Assembly (NCBI GenBank): GCA_025765615.1
Contig: JAIVFJ010000041.1
Span: 310,001 to 374,000 of the forward strand
Length of the DNA: 64,000 nucleotides
DNA from: Zopfochytrium polystomum
Lineage: Eukaryota > Chytridiomycota > Chytridiomycetes > Chytridiales > Chytridiaceae
Reading direction: 5' to 3'
In this document: positions 22,136-34,811 of the stretch, piece after piece
Numbering within the stretch: position 1 is the stretch's first letter
Layout: the number at the start of each line of letters is the position of its first letter
The notes under the pieces: model-generated
Databases searched by the model: none
What the model was told of the DNA's origin: nothing
Seen by the model: the letters and a program-made list of their open reading frames with translations, nothing else
Translations under genes and position numbers: made by a program

Positions 22136-22864
22136 ATGTCGTTTGGCCGTGTCATTGTCATCACCGGCGCTGCAAAGGGCATCGGCGCCGCCATCGCCAA
22201 GCAGCTCGCAGACAAATCGACCGCCGTCGTCATCAACTACAAGGCTTCCGCCGCTGCCGCCGATGCCCTCGTCGAGGAACTCAAGCAGCTCGGCGCCGGC
22301 GACGCCATCGCTATCCAGGCCGACGTGTCGACTCCGGAAGGCGCGTCCAAGCTCATTGACGAGACCGTCGCGCGGTTTGGCAAGATCACGGGTCTGGTCA
22401 ACAACGCCGCCATATACGAGCCTGCTCCGGTGACCGCGCCCTTTGCGACAATCGAGAAAACGATTGCGGCCAACGTGTTTTCGTTCCTTTACGTCACGTC
22501 GGCGGCTGTCCCGCACATTGTGAACGAGGGCAGCGTCGTCAACATCTCGTCTGCGGTCACGCGCGTCCCATTCCCCAACCACACCGCCTACACGGCGTCC
22601 AAGGGGGCGATGGACGCGTACACCAGGGCGCTCGCCGTCGAGCTCGCGCCGCGCAAGATCAGGGTGAACGCCGTTTTGCCGGGCATGACCAAGACGGACA
22701 TGACTGCCGGCTTTGAAGAAATGGCTGTGAATTCAACGCCGTTCGGAGAATTTGGCAAGCCCGAGGAAGTTGCTGCGGCGGTCACGTTCCTGCTGGATCC
22801 CAAGAGCCGCTGGATCACGGGACAGAGTATTGGTGCGTCGGGAGGGTTGGCGTTCTCGTACTAG
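22136..22864 (+). CDS. SDR-1: short-chain dehydrogenase/reductase
   Basis: Intronless 242-aa classical SDR. The Rossmann glycine motif is TGAAKGIG (residues 10-17), the structural motif is NNAA (usually NNAG), and the catalytic Ser plus Y-x-x-x-K appear as NISSAV and YTASK. The C-terminal ITGQSIGASGG is the usual end of glucose-dehydrogenase/3-oxoacyl-reductase-like members. It should reduce or oxidise a small alcohol or ketone with NAD(P)(H); the substrate is unknown. It is 237/242 identical to SDR-2 at 42.7 kb and shares its flanks. A TATA box lies at 22053 and an AATAAA signal near 22963. Confidence 0.92.
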   Translation: MSFGRVIVITGAAKGIGAAIAKQLADKSTAVVINYKASAAAADALVEELKQLGAGDAIAIQADVSTPEGASKLIDETVARFGKITGLVNNAAIYEPAPVTAPFATIEKTIAANVFSFLYVTSAAVPHIVNEGSVVNISSAVTRVPFPNHTAYTASKGAMDAYTRALAVELAPRKIRVNAVLPGMTKTDMTAGFEEMAVNSTPFGEFGKPEEVAAAVTFLLDPKSRWITGQSIGASGGLAFSY

Positions 22865-23190
22865 GATATCCTCTTGGCCCGCCTCTGTGTTTGATGGAAT
22901 GACTTCGAAGAAAGTCGGTTCCAGTGTTTCATGTTCTTCTACCCTTGGACGCCATCTGGCTCAATAAAGCTTGTGAATTCGCGAACATAATGTCGTTTAA
23001 AGTAATTCAGCCACCTTCCCGTTCGCCCAGTGGCGGTGTCTTTCAAAGGAGGCACTGCCAGGGCACTACCTCCGAGGCGCCGAGCATTTCAACGTCCGAT
23101 CGTTTGATCGCTCCTCGTCGCACTCCGAAAGAACTTGCAAGCCAGCGATCTTAAGCCCTCGTCGCTCCTGGAACCACGGTCCCTCTGAAA

Positions 23191-24913
23191 ATGACTTACG
23201 TTGGCAAGGTAACCGCGCCCCCCTCTCGTCCAGATGCCTTCTCTCTCGCTGACCGTCTTGTCACCCCACTGCGATCTCCAACAGTCCTTTTCCTTCACAG
23301 AAAGCTCATGCGCATCAACAAATCATGCGATCGAAGAGGCGGATAGATGCGCACAGTGGCTATTGTCGCCGAATCGACTCCTCGATGTGGTGCTGTTCAT
23401 CACTCTAGGACCGGCGACGGAAAATCCGCGTTTAAGGTTCGGTTTCAATTCGGCAAATCGCGTTGGTCCGAAACACGGAGTCGCCTTTCTACAGGCAATG
23501 TCGAGTCATCCATCGATTCGAGCGGCGCAAACGCCGATCCCTTTGAGCGTGCATTTCGCCTCGTCCGACAACGAAGCGTTGTTCGCCGCGCTCCAGGCTT
23601 TCAATGACGGGTTTTTCGACATCACCTTGCCGTTGCGGGTCATCCTTGTCGGTGTTGACTGCGGTTCTTCGGAGAAGATCCTGTCTTCGTTGACCACGTT
23701 CTTGCGATTGCCAAGGTGCAGAGTACGAAACCTACATCTTAATAATGTTGCTGGAGGCGAGCGCGGTTTTCAAACCCTGGAGGAGTGCATAACCTCTGCT
23801 CGATCGGTTGCGGAACTGCACTTGGCCCACACCAATCCAGGCGAGGGCTTTGCCGATACTGTGGGGCGGGCTATCTCTAAGACAACCCACATTCAATCTC
23901 TTAAAGTCACTATCGTTGGCCCTCATCTTGGACTTTTGGTGAAGTGGCTAACTTCCAATGAAGAGCATGGCCTGCGATATCTAAGTGCCGAACTCCACGC
24001 GTGGAATAACCAGGACTCTTTAGCCGCAGGTGTCGTTGCCCTGATACGGTCGAACTTCCTTCTGTCGTTCTCCTTTAAGTGTAGCGCACCGGAGGCGTTC
24101 TACACAGCGTTGGAAGAGCGCACTCTTAAAGCGCTTGAGAGTAATCCAACCTCGCCGCTACTGTCACTATCCTTGCCCTGGAGCCCGTCTCGTGCTGCCG
24201 TTCGACGCCTCGTCAATGTTCTCACCAGCGGCTCAAACCTCCGCCGTATCCGATTCCAAAAAGGCAGCCTTGACATCGACAGCTCCGCCGCGCTGCTGGC
24301 TGTCTCGTCTCAATGCAAGCTGGACGTGCTCGAAACTTGGACGACGAAGGAATCGGAGATCTCATCTGCCGAAGCAAACGCGCTCGCCTCCGCCCTCCGC
24401 CACTCGACAATGACATCCTTAAGCCTCTTGGACGACCACAATCTGCCGGCCGCCGTCGAGAGCGCAGCCACGGCAAACTTGTGGCTGTGTCGGGACAGCA
24501 CCGCTTTCGCCCGGTACCAGCTGGTCCAACAGCGGTTCTCACCACACCCTGTGCGCGTGTGCCTCGCTGCGGAGAAGCTGGCGGTCGCCAAAACGCTCTT
24601 GCGCTGTGCGAGGACGCTCCTTTTCGCTATTCCCGCGTCGGAGCCAAATGCGCGGGACTCCACGACCGACGCCGATCCCGCGGCCAGCCAGCTGTCCCAC
24701 TTTCACCGCCGGCTGCCTCGCCTCCTGGCGGAGAGCGTCCTGGAAGCGCTGATGGGCGGCTGGTTCCTTCCCCGTGACATTACAGAAGTGATCGCCGCGC
24801 TGGGGGACAGGCGGTCGATCGGGCGGCTGCTGCGGCCCGGCGACTGGTATGGGCAAATGGAGGAGCGGGAGTTTGTGTGGAGGTGCGCTGCGTTTCGACT
24901 GACTTTGAGGTAG
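23191..24913 (+). CDS. LRRF-2: LRR-like repeat family protein
   Basis: Exon 1 23191-23208 (six codons, GTAACC donor) and exon 2 23285-24913 give 548 aa. An unspliced alternative starts at ATG 23234; the spliced start is preferred because other members also splice just before 'SF-x-F-x-E'. The frame is intact. An N-terminal EEADRCAQWL block is followed by leucine-rich repeats (VGVDCGSSEKIL, IQSLKVTIVG, SPLLSLSLPWSPSRAAVRR, GSNLRRIRF) and the conserved C-terminal block (GGWFLPRDI, GDRRSIGRLL, REFVWRCAAF). No signal peptide or membrane helix. It is the most divergent full copy relative to LRRF-3 and LRRF-4. Function unknown. Confidence 0.8.
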
Positions 24914-26828
24914 ACAGAGATGGAGGAAGGGATTGTGGGTGGGTCTCGACTCGATCTCGGTTACTCGGGTGTTGGAAGCTAGGCCACAAATTCGCGCTAC
25001 AATAAATGGGCAGCAGGCGTGCCGCCACCGGCCGATCTGTTCTGTGCCCAGAAGGAGCGACGTGCTCGACAGCATCCTCGCCCGCCTGCCAGATCCTCGA
25101 GCTTCTCGCCGCCACCCAGGTGTGTTCGGCCCTTCGCAAATTTAGGAGGATAGGGCGGAAGGGGTGGATGCTCACGTCCGGTTGTGTCGGTGCTAATTCC
25201 TACCCAAATTAAAAAAAAAAAAACGATCGCCTTCCTCGGGCGCGAACGCACTAGGCCGTCGACCAGGACAACGGCCACCGCTGGCGAAGAAAGGTGCTCC
25301 GCCGCTACAACGCCAGTCGCACATTCCGCGCCACCTGCCGAGGGACCAATGGCTCGCGCCACCGAACGCGTCAACGAACTCGCCGGCGCTACGTCGTCCA
25401 CGACGCCGCGGACGCGGTCTCATTCCAACTGCGCAGTCCTACAGCAGTGGCGTCATCGTGGGCTTCCAGGCGGTCGGGAACGCTGAATTTCTCCTCGCCA
25501 AGTTTTTAATGTTGCTGCTTGGCCGTTGGCACGCGCAGCTTCAGGAGTATGGCGCTTCCATTCAAAGGAAAAATCGCTGCTGCTCGGGTCTTGGGGCGTC
25601 CCGTTAGACATTCGATCCCTCCTCGAAATGAGAGAGGACGGTGGACCGGGTCGTGTGGTCTTGGATGGCGCTGGGGTCAGCGCAAAGCTACTGCGACGGG
25701 CTGCCGATTTGCGGAAAGGATTAGGAGTCGCCTGGACGGAAAGGGAAAGGCTGTGGTCAGCCGGAATAATTTGGGTACGATGATGGTGTCGTGTGTTACT
25801 TCCTTAATCTCTCTGAATTTTGGAGAGGGCGCGAGTCGCTCACACTGAGCGGTGAATAGACAATTCTGACGCTCCTGGCGAATCGCCATTTTGCGTTTCG
25901 TGTTACCAAGTCGATCACCACCTCCGAGTCTTGGGGCCTCAGTTAATCTTGGTCGTGCCGCTTAACAGTGATTGTATTTCAACTGTCGACTACTCAGATG
26001 GATGATTTGTACGCGGAAGAAGCAAATTTTTTTTTTTTTTCAGATTATTCTCGAGCCTCTTCAGGCGGAAAGGCAGTTCATTAAAGATCCTGGCAAATCG
26101 ATTGGGCGAGGGACGGCCTGCGTCGGCTGTGCCGTTCGTTTTTTACTGCCAGCTTGCTTCTACGTCGAGACACAGGTTCATATTCGAAGCGACAGTGCGC
26201 CGGTTTCCCCTGGCTGAACCACCACTATTGAAAGGCGCAAACCCACTTCGAGAATGTACGTCGTACTTGTCCTTGCAGCCACAGCTTGCAGCCCACTCCC
26301 TTCCACCAATCCATCCAAGAGAATACAACACTGATTCACCCAGTCAATCTCAATCCCTGCTTCCCAAACACCATTTCAAGCTTCTGAGCTTACAAGACGG
26401 TGATGGCAGCAACAAAAAGAGCATTGCGCACATTACCCAGGTGATCATGGTCTTTCAGCTGCTGCCCTTGACGGAACGAACGTCAATACTTGGATCGAAT
26501 AGCAGCTTTGGAAAGCGCGTTCGGGAATCGTCCAGCGATCTTCGTTAGCAGCACATTGCCTCGCCTTTGGTGAGCGTGAAGTTGTCTGGTGTAATCTTCT
26601 GCCCACAGAAGATGCACGTGACGCTCTGGTCAGCCACAGCCAAGTTCCACACATACAAATACGATGCAATTGTATCCGAGACCGTTTCAGTGGCTGTGCC
26701 CCCTTTCCCCCAACGACCCCATAAAACGGCTCAAAGCGGGGAGGACGCTCCATCCCAATCCTCATCCGCCCCCTCCCTCATCCCACCTGCCTCCTCCCTC
26801 TCTTCCATTCTTCCACCCTGCGCTCAGA
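24914..26828. other. Intergenic with a possible F-box remnant
   Basis: At 25055-25145 (+) two frames read VLDSILARLPDP and ELLAATQVCSALRKF. Joined by a frameshift they resemble an F-box (L-x-x-IL-x-x-L ... VC-x-x-x), so a decayed F-box gene is possible. The rest, including 25500-26800, shows no supported gene. T-runs lie at 26027-26041. Confidence 0.35.
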
Positions 26829-29823
26829 ATGCCCGCCCTAACTTGCTGGGGAGCCCTCGTCGTCGTGCACCGCTCGACTCCACCGCCGCTGTCGCACTCA
26901 TTCACCGCCGTCTCGCTCCGCGCCAAGGCCACCCTCGTGGACTCGGGCGCCCGCGTCGTCATCACCCAAGTCTTTTCCCGGGCGGACTCTGCGTCGCCTG
27001 TCGTCGCCGATCCCGATCGCCCTGTGGACGCCGCGACCGCAACCGTGCGCGATGAGACCATCTACATGTTCCCGTTACCCGAAAACGCTGCGGTCTGCGG
27101 ATTCGAGTGCGCTTCGAGCGACGGCGCTGTTATCCGGGGCGTCGCGAAAGAAAAGGCGGAGGCAAGGAAAGAGTTTGATTCGGCGGTACAGGCTGGAAAG
27201 TCTGCCGGGCTCCTCGAGCAGCACATGGCGGACGGTGAGTGCCTGAGAGCAGTTTCTACTGGCGCCCAGCAGAGCACGTCTAACCGACGCTTCTTTCCCC
27301 TTTTCAGTGTTTCAGGTTTCCGTCGGTAACTTGCGCGGAGGTCAAGTAACCACACGTATCACGTACATTCAGGAGCTGTCCCACAATAACGAGTCCGACG
27401 AGATCCGTTTCACGCTCCTGTCCAAACACTTGCACGAGCGATATGGAGTGCAGCCCGCTCCAAACTCCTCCAATTCATCAAACGTTGCCACTTTTGTCGC
27501 AAACACGCTCGGCCCCATCGATTTACAAGCAGATGAGCCGAGCGTCACTATCGAAATCGGGATGGGAGGGGCCATTACGTCCATCCAAAGCCCCTCGCAC
27601 ACATCGGTCAACGTAAGCATTGGAACCTCGACTGGCGCCGCGAGCGAACCCTTTGATCCTTGTCGTGCGCTCGTTCGGCTGGACTCCAACAATGCGTATT
27701 TGGACCAGGAAATGGTGCTCGTCGTCAAGTCGAAAACCGCTGACCAGCCGCGATGTTTGATGGAACGACACCCACAGCACAATACTTACGCTTTGGGCCT
27801 CACAATGGTCCCTCGATTTGCGTTGAACGAGGTAAGCTTATATTTCAAGCTTCCAACCTTGTTTTGCGCAAAAGATCTAACCGCCAACGATTTCATCTCG
27901 CAGATTCGAACAGAGATTATCATCCTGGTTGACCGCTCAGGGTCCATGAGCGGTGACAAGATCAGGTCCGCCTCATTGGCGCTTCAGCTGCTTCTGCGTT
28001 CGATGCCCGCCACTGCCGGTCTCTACTTCAACATTATTGGGTTTGGCAGCAGTTTCGCGTCGCTCTTCCCGGCATCCGTCGAATACACAGAGCATTCGAT
28101 GAAGGAAGCCGAGCACTACGTCGAGAATCTCAAAGCGGACATGGGCGGGACCGAGCTCCGAGCCGCCGTGGAAGCCGTCTTTGAGAAGCGCCGGAAAGAC
28201 ATGCCGACGCAGCTGTTCGTGCTCACGGACGGCGAGATCTGGTCCGCCGACTCGCTGTTTGCATTCATTTCCGGCAAGGTGAAGGAAGCAGAGCAGATCA
28301 AGCTCCGCAGCGGTCAGACGGCGTTTGCGAGGGTGTTTTCGCTGGGAATCGGCCGCGACGTGTCGCACAACCTAGTCGAAGGGATGGCGCGCCACGGCGG
28401 CGGGTTCGCTCAGTTCGTGGTGGACAGCAACGAGAAGCTCCAGCCGAAGATTATCAAAATGCTGAAAGCCGCCGTCATGCCGCCTGTTCAAGACTATACC
28501 ATTGATTGGACGGGTGGGAACGGATGGAGCGCCCCTACCGTCGTCGCGCCAGCTGCCGAGAAGCCAGTCATCAGTCTGTTTGGCACGGAATCCAAGCCGC
28601 AGCCCATTCCAATCGCTTCGCCCCCGGGGCTCATTCAATCGGCCCCCTTCGTGGTTCCAACCTTGTGGCCCGGAACGCGGTTCCACTCCTACGCCATCCT
28701 CGACGCCTCCATCCCCCCTCCAACCTGCGTGAGGATCACAGGAACCTCTCCCGACGGCCCCTTGGAACTCGAAGTGCCCGTCAAAGTTCTCTCGCAGCCT
28801 GGGGAGACGCTCCACGTGCTGGCCGCCCGCAAGCTCATCCGGGACCTCGAGGACATGAAGTCGTTCATGGACCAAGACATGCCGGCGAGCGAGTCGGACC
28901 GCAAAGCCGAGATCGTTCGCGTCGGCGTAAAGTACGGATTGACGTCAAAGTACACCTCCTTTGTAGCTGTGGAGGAGCGCGCAACCCAGCGCCAGGAGGA
29001 GGCAGAGAAGAGCAGCGCAGGCGGTAGCGCTCCTCACGGGCAGGCAGCAGAGTCCGGGTTGGATTCGCAAGGGGCTGAAGATTCCGAGTGGGAGGCGGTT
29101 GTTGTGGAATACAAGGAGCCGATCCTGGAGGAAAATGAGGAGTCGGACGACGACATGGGGTTCGGCTTGTTCGATGGCGGAAGCCCAACCCCCGCAGCCG
29201 GTCGGCTGCTCGCTAATGCGTATGTTGATCACGCGATGGCCGTCGCATACGAAGCTGAATCTTGTCTGGTGGATTATGATGATGACGTTGAGGATTACGG
29301 TCAAGCTCTGCCAGAGGAGTCGAGCGCTCCGATCCAAGAGCTCTACCAGCGGCAGCTTAAAGTAGCTGCTGTACCCTCATCATCGATTCGATCGAGTTCA
29401 TTCGCATTGCCGGCCCCCGTTGGAGCAGCGGTTGCTGACTCCGTCGTTTCCGCTTCAAAATCGGCCGCAATCACCCCCGAAGCCCAACTCAACTCGTTGG
29501 TCCGCTTGCAGATGTTTGACGGCTCGTTCGGCGACACCGTAGCTCCCATCGCGGGATGGATGGGCAAGAGCGAGGAGGAGATCGTCTGCCAACTGGATGA
29601 CGCCATTTTGAAGACCCCGCCACCTCCGGGGGCACTCGACAATCGAGCTTCGTTACTAGCGGCGTTTGCTTGCGCATTGGCCGTCACCGTCCTGGAGAAA
29701 CGGCTGGTGGTTCTGAAGGATTCGTGGGAAATGATGGGGGAAAAGGCCAAGAAGGTAGCCGTTGGGAAGGTAGGGAAAGAAGGATGGGAATGGTTGCTGA
29801 TGGTCTCGTCCAGCATCGTTTGA
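26829..29823 (+). CDS. VIT and von Willebrand factor A domain protein
   Basis: Model: exon 1 26829-27234, intron 27235-27307, exon 2 27308-27831, intron 27832-27903, exon 3 27904-29823; about 949 aa. The second intron (GTAAGC to GCAG, branch TCTAAC) is 72 bp without a stop, so an unspliced reading stays open and would insert 24 spurious residues. A VIT domain (about 1-170; FPLPENAAVCGFE, LLEQHMADVFQVSVGNL across the splice) precedes a VWA domain (about 313-480) with an intact MIDAS (DRSGSMSG) and a later DGEIWS. After it come KYGLTSKYTSFVAVE and a C-terminal LQMFDGSFGD...WEWLLM segment, as in VIT-VWA relatives of PARP4 and inter-alpha-trypsin inhibitor heavy chains. No PARP domain. Probably a cytoplasmic adhesion or assembly protein of unknown role. 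Confidence 0.88.
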
Positions 29824-30018
29824 CGCGGGCCCACGAGCTTTGTTGGTGCAACGGATGTTCAGTTAGTCATATAAATGCAGTTTGGCACTTTTTCTCATGT
29901 CATTTTACTTGAAGCAAGCTATTTTGAGGGATCTGAAATCGGAATCATTATATGAGAAGCCCCAGACGGAAACAAAAAAAAAAAAAAAAAAGGAATCGCC
30001 CCACTCCCGCCGCCGCCG

Positions 30019-30672
30019 CTACGAAAACACGCCGGCAGTCCACAACGCAAACGCCTCGTACCCCCACATCAACGCCAACGACACGACGCTAGGCGGGGGC
30101 GGCGTGGACCACCACCTGATCGACCAAAACAACCCCCACACGACCCACGGCGCCGCGACGAGCGTCCGCAACCCAGCACCCATCTCCGCCGGCGCCTTGC
30201 CGGTCCACAGCAGCGCTGTAGTCGCGGCAATGTTAACGACGGGGTAAACCGCAAGACACGCGACGCCTGCCTGGAAGGCGGTGTCCGTAATTCTCTTGTT
30301 GAAGCGAGGGGACGCGTCGTCGACGATGAGAACAAAGACGAGCATGACCCCACAGTTCGAGACGAGGTACGGGACGAGGGCGAGAAAGTTTGCGGCGACG
30401 AGGGACTGGCGCGGGAAGCGGAGGAGGGCCGGGGCGAGGAGGAGGGCGGGGACGAGGAGGATGAAGGTCGGGGCGTGGCGCTGGAGCAGAGTGGTCAGGG
30501 CGTTGTCGGAGTTGGGAGCGGTCGCGGCGGGTTGGGGGGCGATCAAGGGGGTTGCGGACGAGCCGGCTGGTGCGGGCGTCGGCGCAGCGGTCGTGGACGT
30601 TGTGGAGGTTGTGGAGGGTGTTGCGTTCGACGACGGCGTAGTTGGAGTTGGGTGAGACAGGACCGACCCCAT
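30019..30672 (-). CDS. Five-helix membrane protein of unknown function
   Basis: Intronless 217-aa protein, ATG at 30672, TAG at 30019. A low-complexity Thr/Ser/Pro/Ala N-terminus (residues 1-60) is followed by about five hydrophobic helices: TFILLVPALLLAPALL, NFLALVPYLVSNCGVMLV, ACLAVYPVVNIAATTALL, WVVWGLFWSIRW and SVVSLALMWGYEAFALW. I do not recognise the family. Its 3' two thirds are duplicated at 52.66-53.04 kb, where they are fused to LRRF-5. A run of 18 T on the coding strand follows the stop. Confidence 0.65.
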   Translation of the reverse strand: MGSVLSHPTPTTPSSNATPSTTSTTSTTAAPTPAPAGSSATPLIAPQPAATAPNSDNALTTLLQRHAPTFILLVPALLLAPALLRFPRQSLVAANFLALVPYLVSNCGVMLVFVLIVDDASPRFNKRITDTAFQAGVACLAVYPVVNIAATTALLWTGKAPAEMGAGLRTLVAAPWVVWGLFWSIRWWSTPPPPSVVSLALMWGYEAFALWTAGVFS

Positions 30673-31352
30673 GATTGATTGATGATTGATTATGTAAATA
30701 TTATTAATATAAACAACCAGTTTTGTTTTGTTTTTTTTTCTTTTCTTTGCGCGCTCCGTTTGAAGGACATTCGTGGAGAAAACGAAGACAAACATAAAAA
30801 TTGTAAAAACCCCACGCACGCGGGCAGTGGAACCGTCGGGTGGATTTGTGCCGTTGTGGCGGTGCTAAACGACAGGAGACTAAACATACGAAACATAAAA
30901 TTGCATTTAGTTCTGTCAGGCGTACGAGTACATACCCGCATTGGCTCCACAGCGGATACCCACAGTAGAAGTCGACGATTGATGAATCCCACTTGCTCCG
31001 CATCAGTGTGGCGTTGTTCATCGCGGCTTGCCATTACACGCATACGTCCTGCACCCAGTGCACACGTAAACCAAACACCGCACCACCAAACCTGTCTTGC
31101 CCATTTATGGCCGATACCACTTTACCAATGGGTGCGCCGACGTGAACATATTCTGGTGCAGGCACAGCGCGTTTGTGAGGTGGCCTTCGTCAAAGCACTA
31201 CGTTAACGTTGGGGGGGAAATTACAAAAGAGTTGAGTGAGGCGGTCACTCTCCTCCGCCCCCCCACTGTCTGCTTACCTTTTGCGCCGAGCAACAGATGT
31301 ACAGCACAGTGTGGGGGAAACATGGCGGTTCAATTAGTCACGGGTGGGTGCT

Positions 31353-31355
<3 letters not shown>

Positions 31356-31416
<61 letters not shown>
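31356..31416. repeat. (CT)n microsatellite
   Basis: About 30 uninterrupted CT units followed by TTCTCTG. Confidence 0.95.
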
Positions 31417-32375
31417 GTCATCTCAATGTCTATTCCAGTCATTTCCTTCCCTGGCAACCGTGAATGTTTTGCGGTGCGAAACATCCACAGCGACCAGTAT
31501 TAATAGTGAAAGAATGCAGGTGTGAGTAATGCTGCTAACTCTGTTGAGACCGCCGACGCGACGCACGGTCGTGGGTAACCTCGCACCCTACGCCAGCGAC
31601 ATGTTAGAGTACCAGCTGGCTGCCCAAACCGACAACCTGGCCCATGCACCCACTCCTGCACGACGACGCCAACGCCGTCGCAGTGTGCAACACAACTGCC
31701 TGCGTTTGGTGCTCGGGGCGGCCGCCCCCAATTCCTTCAACTCTGAAGACGGGGATCTTGTCGTAGTCGCCGATGAGGACGAGGACAGCGCCGCACGTTG
31801 ACTTCGTGAGCCCGGCAGCGGTAGGGAGGCTCCCTCCGCCTGTGGCAGCCGCGGTGGAGGGGGAATCAGCAGCAGGACCAAGACGGACCGACAATGGCGT
31901 GTATACATTCTGCGAACTTGAGGTGGATGCACCAGCTCCCATCGGTAAAAATTCGGAGCTTGTCCTTTGTTTCAATCCCCAACAGTTGAGCATACTGTTT
32001 CGTGAAAAATGATATCGATGAAACCATTCCTGATGCAAACTGGTGTTATGAGACCAGCCAAGCCCACAGTGAAAACGATGTAAGTTGGAGTGGCGAACTG
32101 GAGCGGCAAACAACAAAAGGGGAAAGAAAACAATAATGCGCTTTACTCAAACACAAATCCTTGCTCCAATGCACTCCCAAGCTTTGGTCAAGCGACGATA
32201 AGGGGGAAATGCCAAGTTTCAAGGTAGAAAAGGCAATCGACAATGAGGTAAACGTTTCCGCCAGTGAGCGAGAGTCTAGCATCCGGAAGCCGGTGCGTCG
32301 AACTGCAGTCGAAGGGTTTGAGAAAGGAAGGGGGGCCGTAAAAGCAAGGCCGAATCGGTTGCAAATCGGGAAAAC

Positions 32376-32401
32376 GGGGGGGGGGGGGGGGGGGGGGGGG
32401 G
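32376..32401. repeat. 26-G homopolymer
   Basis: Uninterrupted run of 26 G. Potentially G-quadruplex forming. Confidence 0.95.
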
Positions 32402-33517
32402 AGTGTGAGAATGAGTTGCTGGTTAGTTGGGGGCTGGTAGGGCAGCGGGTGGGGGCCGTGTTCTGCGTTTTTCTTGCGAGTTGACCCACTCCTCCTCCTC
32501 CCTTGATCATTCGGTCCGAGATGTAAGCCTTAGCACTACCGCCCCCTTCCTCCAGCTCTTGGGTAGTGCGCGTTGGGATTCTCACCATTTCTCAGCGACC
32601 GAGGTTACATAGCCGGTCGAATCGGTTGGCCCAGACGGGGACGGCGGTGGCGGACGGGGGCGCGGACGACTGCGTGCAACGGTACTCCATGGTTCGAGCG
32701 GGCAGCTAGCTGGAGGGAAAGAGCGAGGAAGGGAGTTTTCAACGGAGTGGAACTCTTGGGGTGCATCCGGATTTGCTGTCCTATGCTTGGAAAAAAATTG
32801 CAAAAAAAAAAAAGTACTCTTTGCTGGCGATCTGGCCCCACGAAAAAAAACTTTGAGCAAAATCCGACGGGAGCGGGAAAGCGAACCGACGGAAAAAACG
32901 GGGTCCCGCGGAGTGCAGCGAAAGCGGAAGGAGAGCGGTAAGAGAGGGAGAAAGAGTATGCGCTTGTTTGAGTCTGTGAGGGAGACAGATGGTCGGTAAG
33001 AGACCCCCCTCCACCAGCAATATTTGATTTGCCGTGGGGCTATACGGTGTCCCGATATAGACCTCCGCTCCCTTTCGGCAAAGTGCAGATGGGGAGCTTC
33101 CGCGTGGGAAGGTCATTTGAAAGCAATCGAACTCCCTTTTTCCGTTTTGGAATGCTTATCCTTGTGCACCTTTTGGAACTGCTAAATATTGCAGTTCGGT
33201 CATTGTTTCGAAATTTTTTTCGTTCTTTCTGCCTCTTCTTCCCCGTACTCGTACACGGTCCATGAGAGGAAGAATCAGGACAAGGGCCAAAAGAAAGAAA
33301 GAGTGGCAAAAGGAGACGTACAATTTGAACCACAGAGCTTGCGAGGACGCTCGCCAGGAAATGAATGCTAACGCTACAGACGCCACATCTCCCGCCATAC
33401 TCGGCATTCATACACCCTGCCCGCATACTGTGGGGAACCATTTCCCAAAGGCTTCCTTTCGAACAAACATCGTCTCGCACACCCCGTCCCCTGATCCCAC
33501 CAAAAAAACCCCCCTCC

Positions 33518-34767
33518 TCAAGCACAGCACAAGACATCCCGCTCCTCCACCACGTCCCACTCAAACACCCACGCGCCGACAACGACGCCAGCGACGACGG
33601 CAAAGAACAGCGCGACGTTGAACTGCATGACGACGAGCATGACGAGGTACGACAGGGCGACTTCTGTTCCGCGGAGCAAGGTCTTGACGGCGTGGTGGAG
33701 GTGGAACGAGGCGTCGGCGGCGGCAAAGTGGAGCAGGAACGGCGAGCGGCCGGTGGGCGTGGCGTCAGCGGCGGAGGGCGCCGAGGACGGCTTCCCGTCC
33801 CGGGGGAAGACGGTGGGCGAGGATTTCGCGACGGCGACGCGCTTGTCGACCCATTTTCTGCGAGCGGCGGCGACGGCGAGAGGTGAGACTGCGAGGAGGA
33901 AGCAGAAGAGCCAGGCGCCGGCGAACTGGGCGCTGGTTGTTGGGACGAAGGATTCAAAGAGGATGTACTCTGTGATGCCGGTGTGGAAGTACATTGTCAT
34001 CATGGGCATCGCCTCCGTGGTGGTGGCGGCGGCGGCGGTTGTAGTGGAAGTCGTCGTTGTCGACGGGCTTGTGGCGGTTGTTGTGGGGTCCTCCGTGGCG
34101 GAGCTGAGGCCGCCGCAGAGGCCGCCGAGGGACATGGGACGCGGCGAGAGCGAGCAGAGGCTCGTGTAATCGCTGCATGCTGACGTGGAGGGCGAGGTCT
34201 GGGTTTGCGGAGAAAAATGATGACTCGCCCAGTCAGATCTTGGCTCAGGAGGCAAAGGAGACGCCCACTGATACCCGCAGACTTACCCGGCAGATCTGTC
34301 CGTAGACGGTCAGCGAATCGCAGCTAGCGAACTGCGACGAGTTACTCGGCCGCACGCAGCTGCTGCACTGTGCGGCGGCGGACGAGGAAGCGCAGAAGGA
34401 AAAGATGTTGCTCTGGACTTTGAGCGATGAGATCAACGAGGTGGGGACGGAACCGCACGAAGACGATGCGCAGGCGGTCTCGGCGTCCTTGCAGACGGTC
34501 GGGGAGGACGAGGACAGGGCGGCGACGGCGGGCACGGCGCTGCCGTCGGCCTGGCAGGCGTCGACGAGGAGGGCGGCGCTGGAGCAGGCCTCCTCGGTGG
34601 TGCCGAGCGATTTGCAGTAGTCTTTCATAGAGCATGCCGAGACGGCTAGAGAGGACGGGGTCGATGGGGATGGACAGAGCGACGTCAGGGCGGCTGACAG
34701 AGCATCGGACGCCGCAGTGGAAGATGATGGGGAGGCCGAAGCGGAGGAACCGGTTGCAGTGGTAGAC

Positions 34768-34811
<44 letters not shown>

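Larger units (their letters stand above)
30673..33517. other. Intergenic, repeat-rich
   Basis: Contains (CT)n at 31356-31416 and a run of 26 G at 32376-32401. A minus-strand frame within 32116-31604 (internal MGAGASTSSSQNVYTP) has plausible composition but no support. No gene called. Confidence 0.4.

Noticed and set aside
25004..25150. F-box gene
   Set aside because: Needs a frameshift within the motif and has no downstream domain; kept only as a possible remnant in the intergenic entry.
33040..33957. 305-aa minus-strand frame
   Set aside because: Wrong frame over the copper transporter exon 2; Ser/Pro/Arg-rich without motifs.
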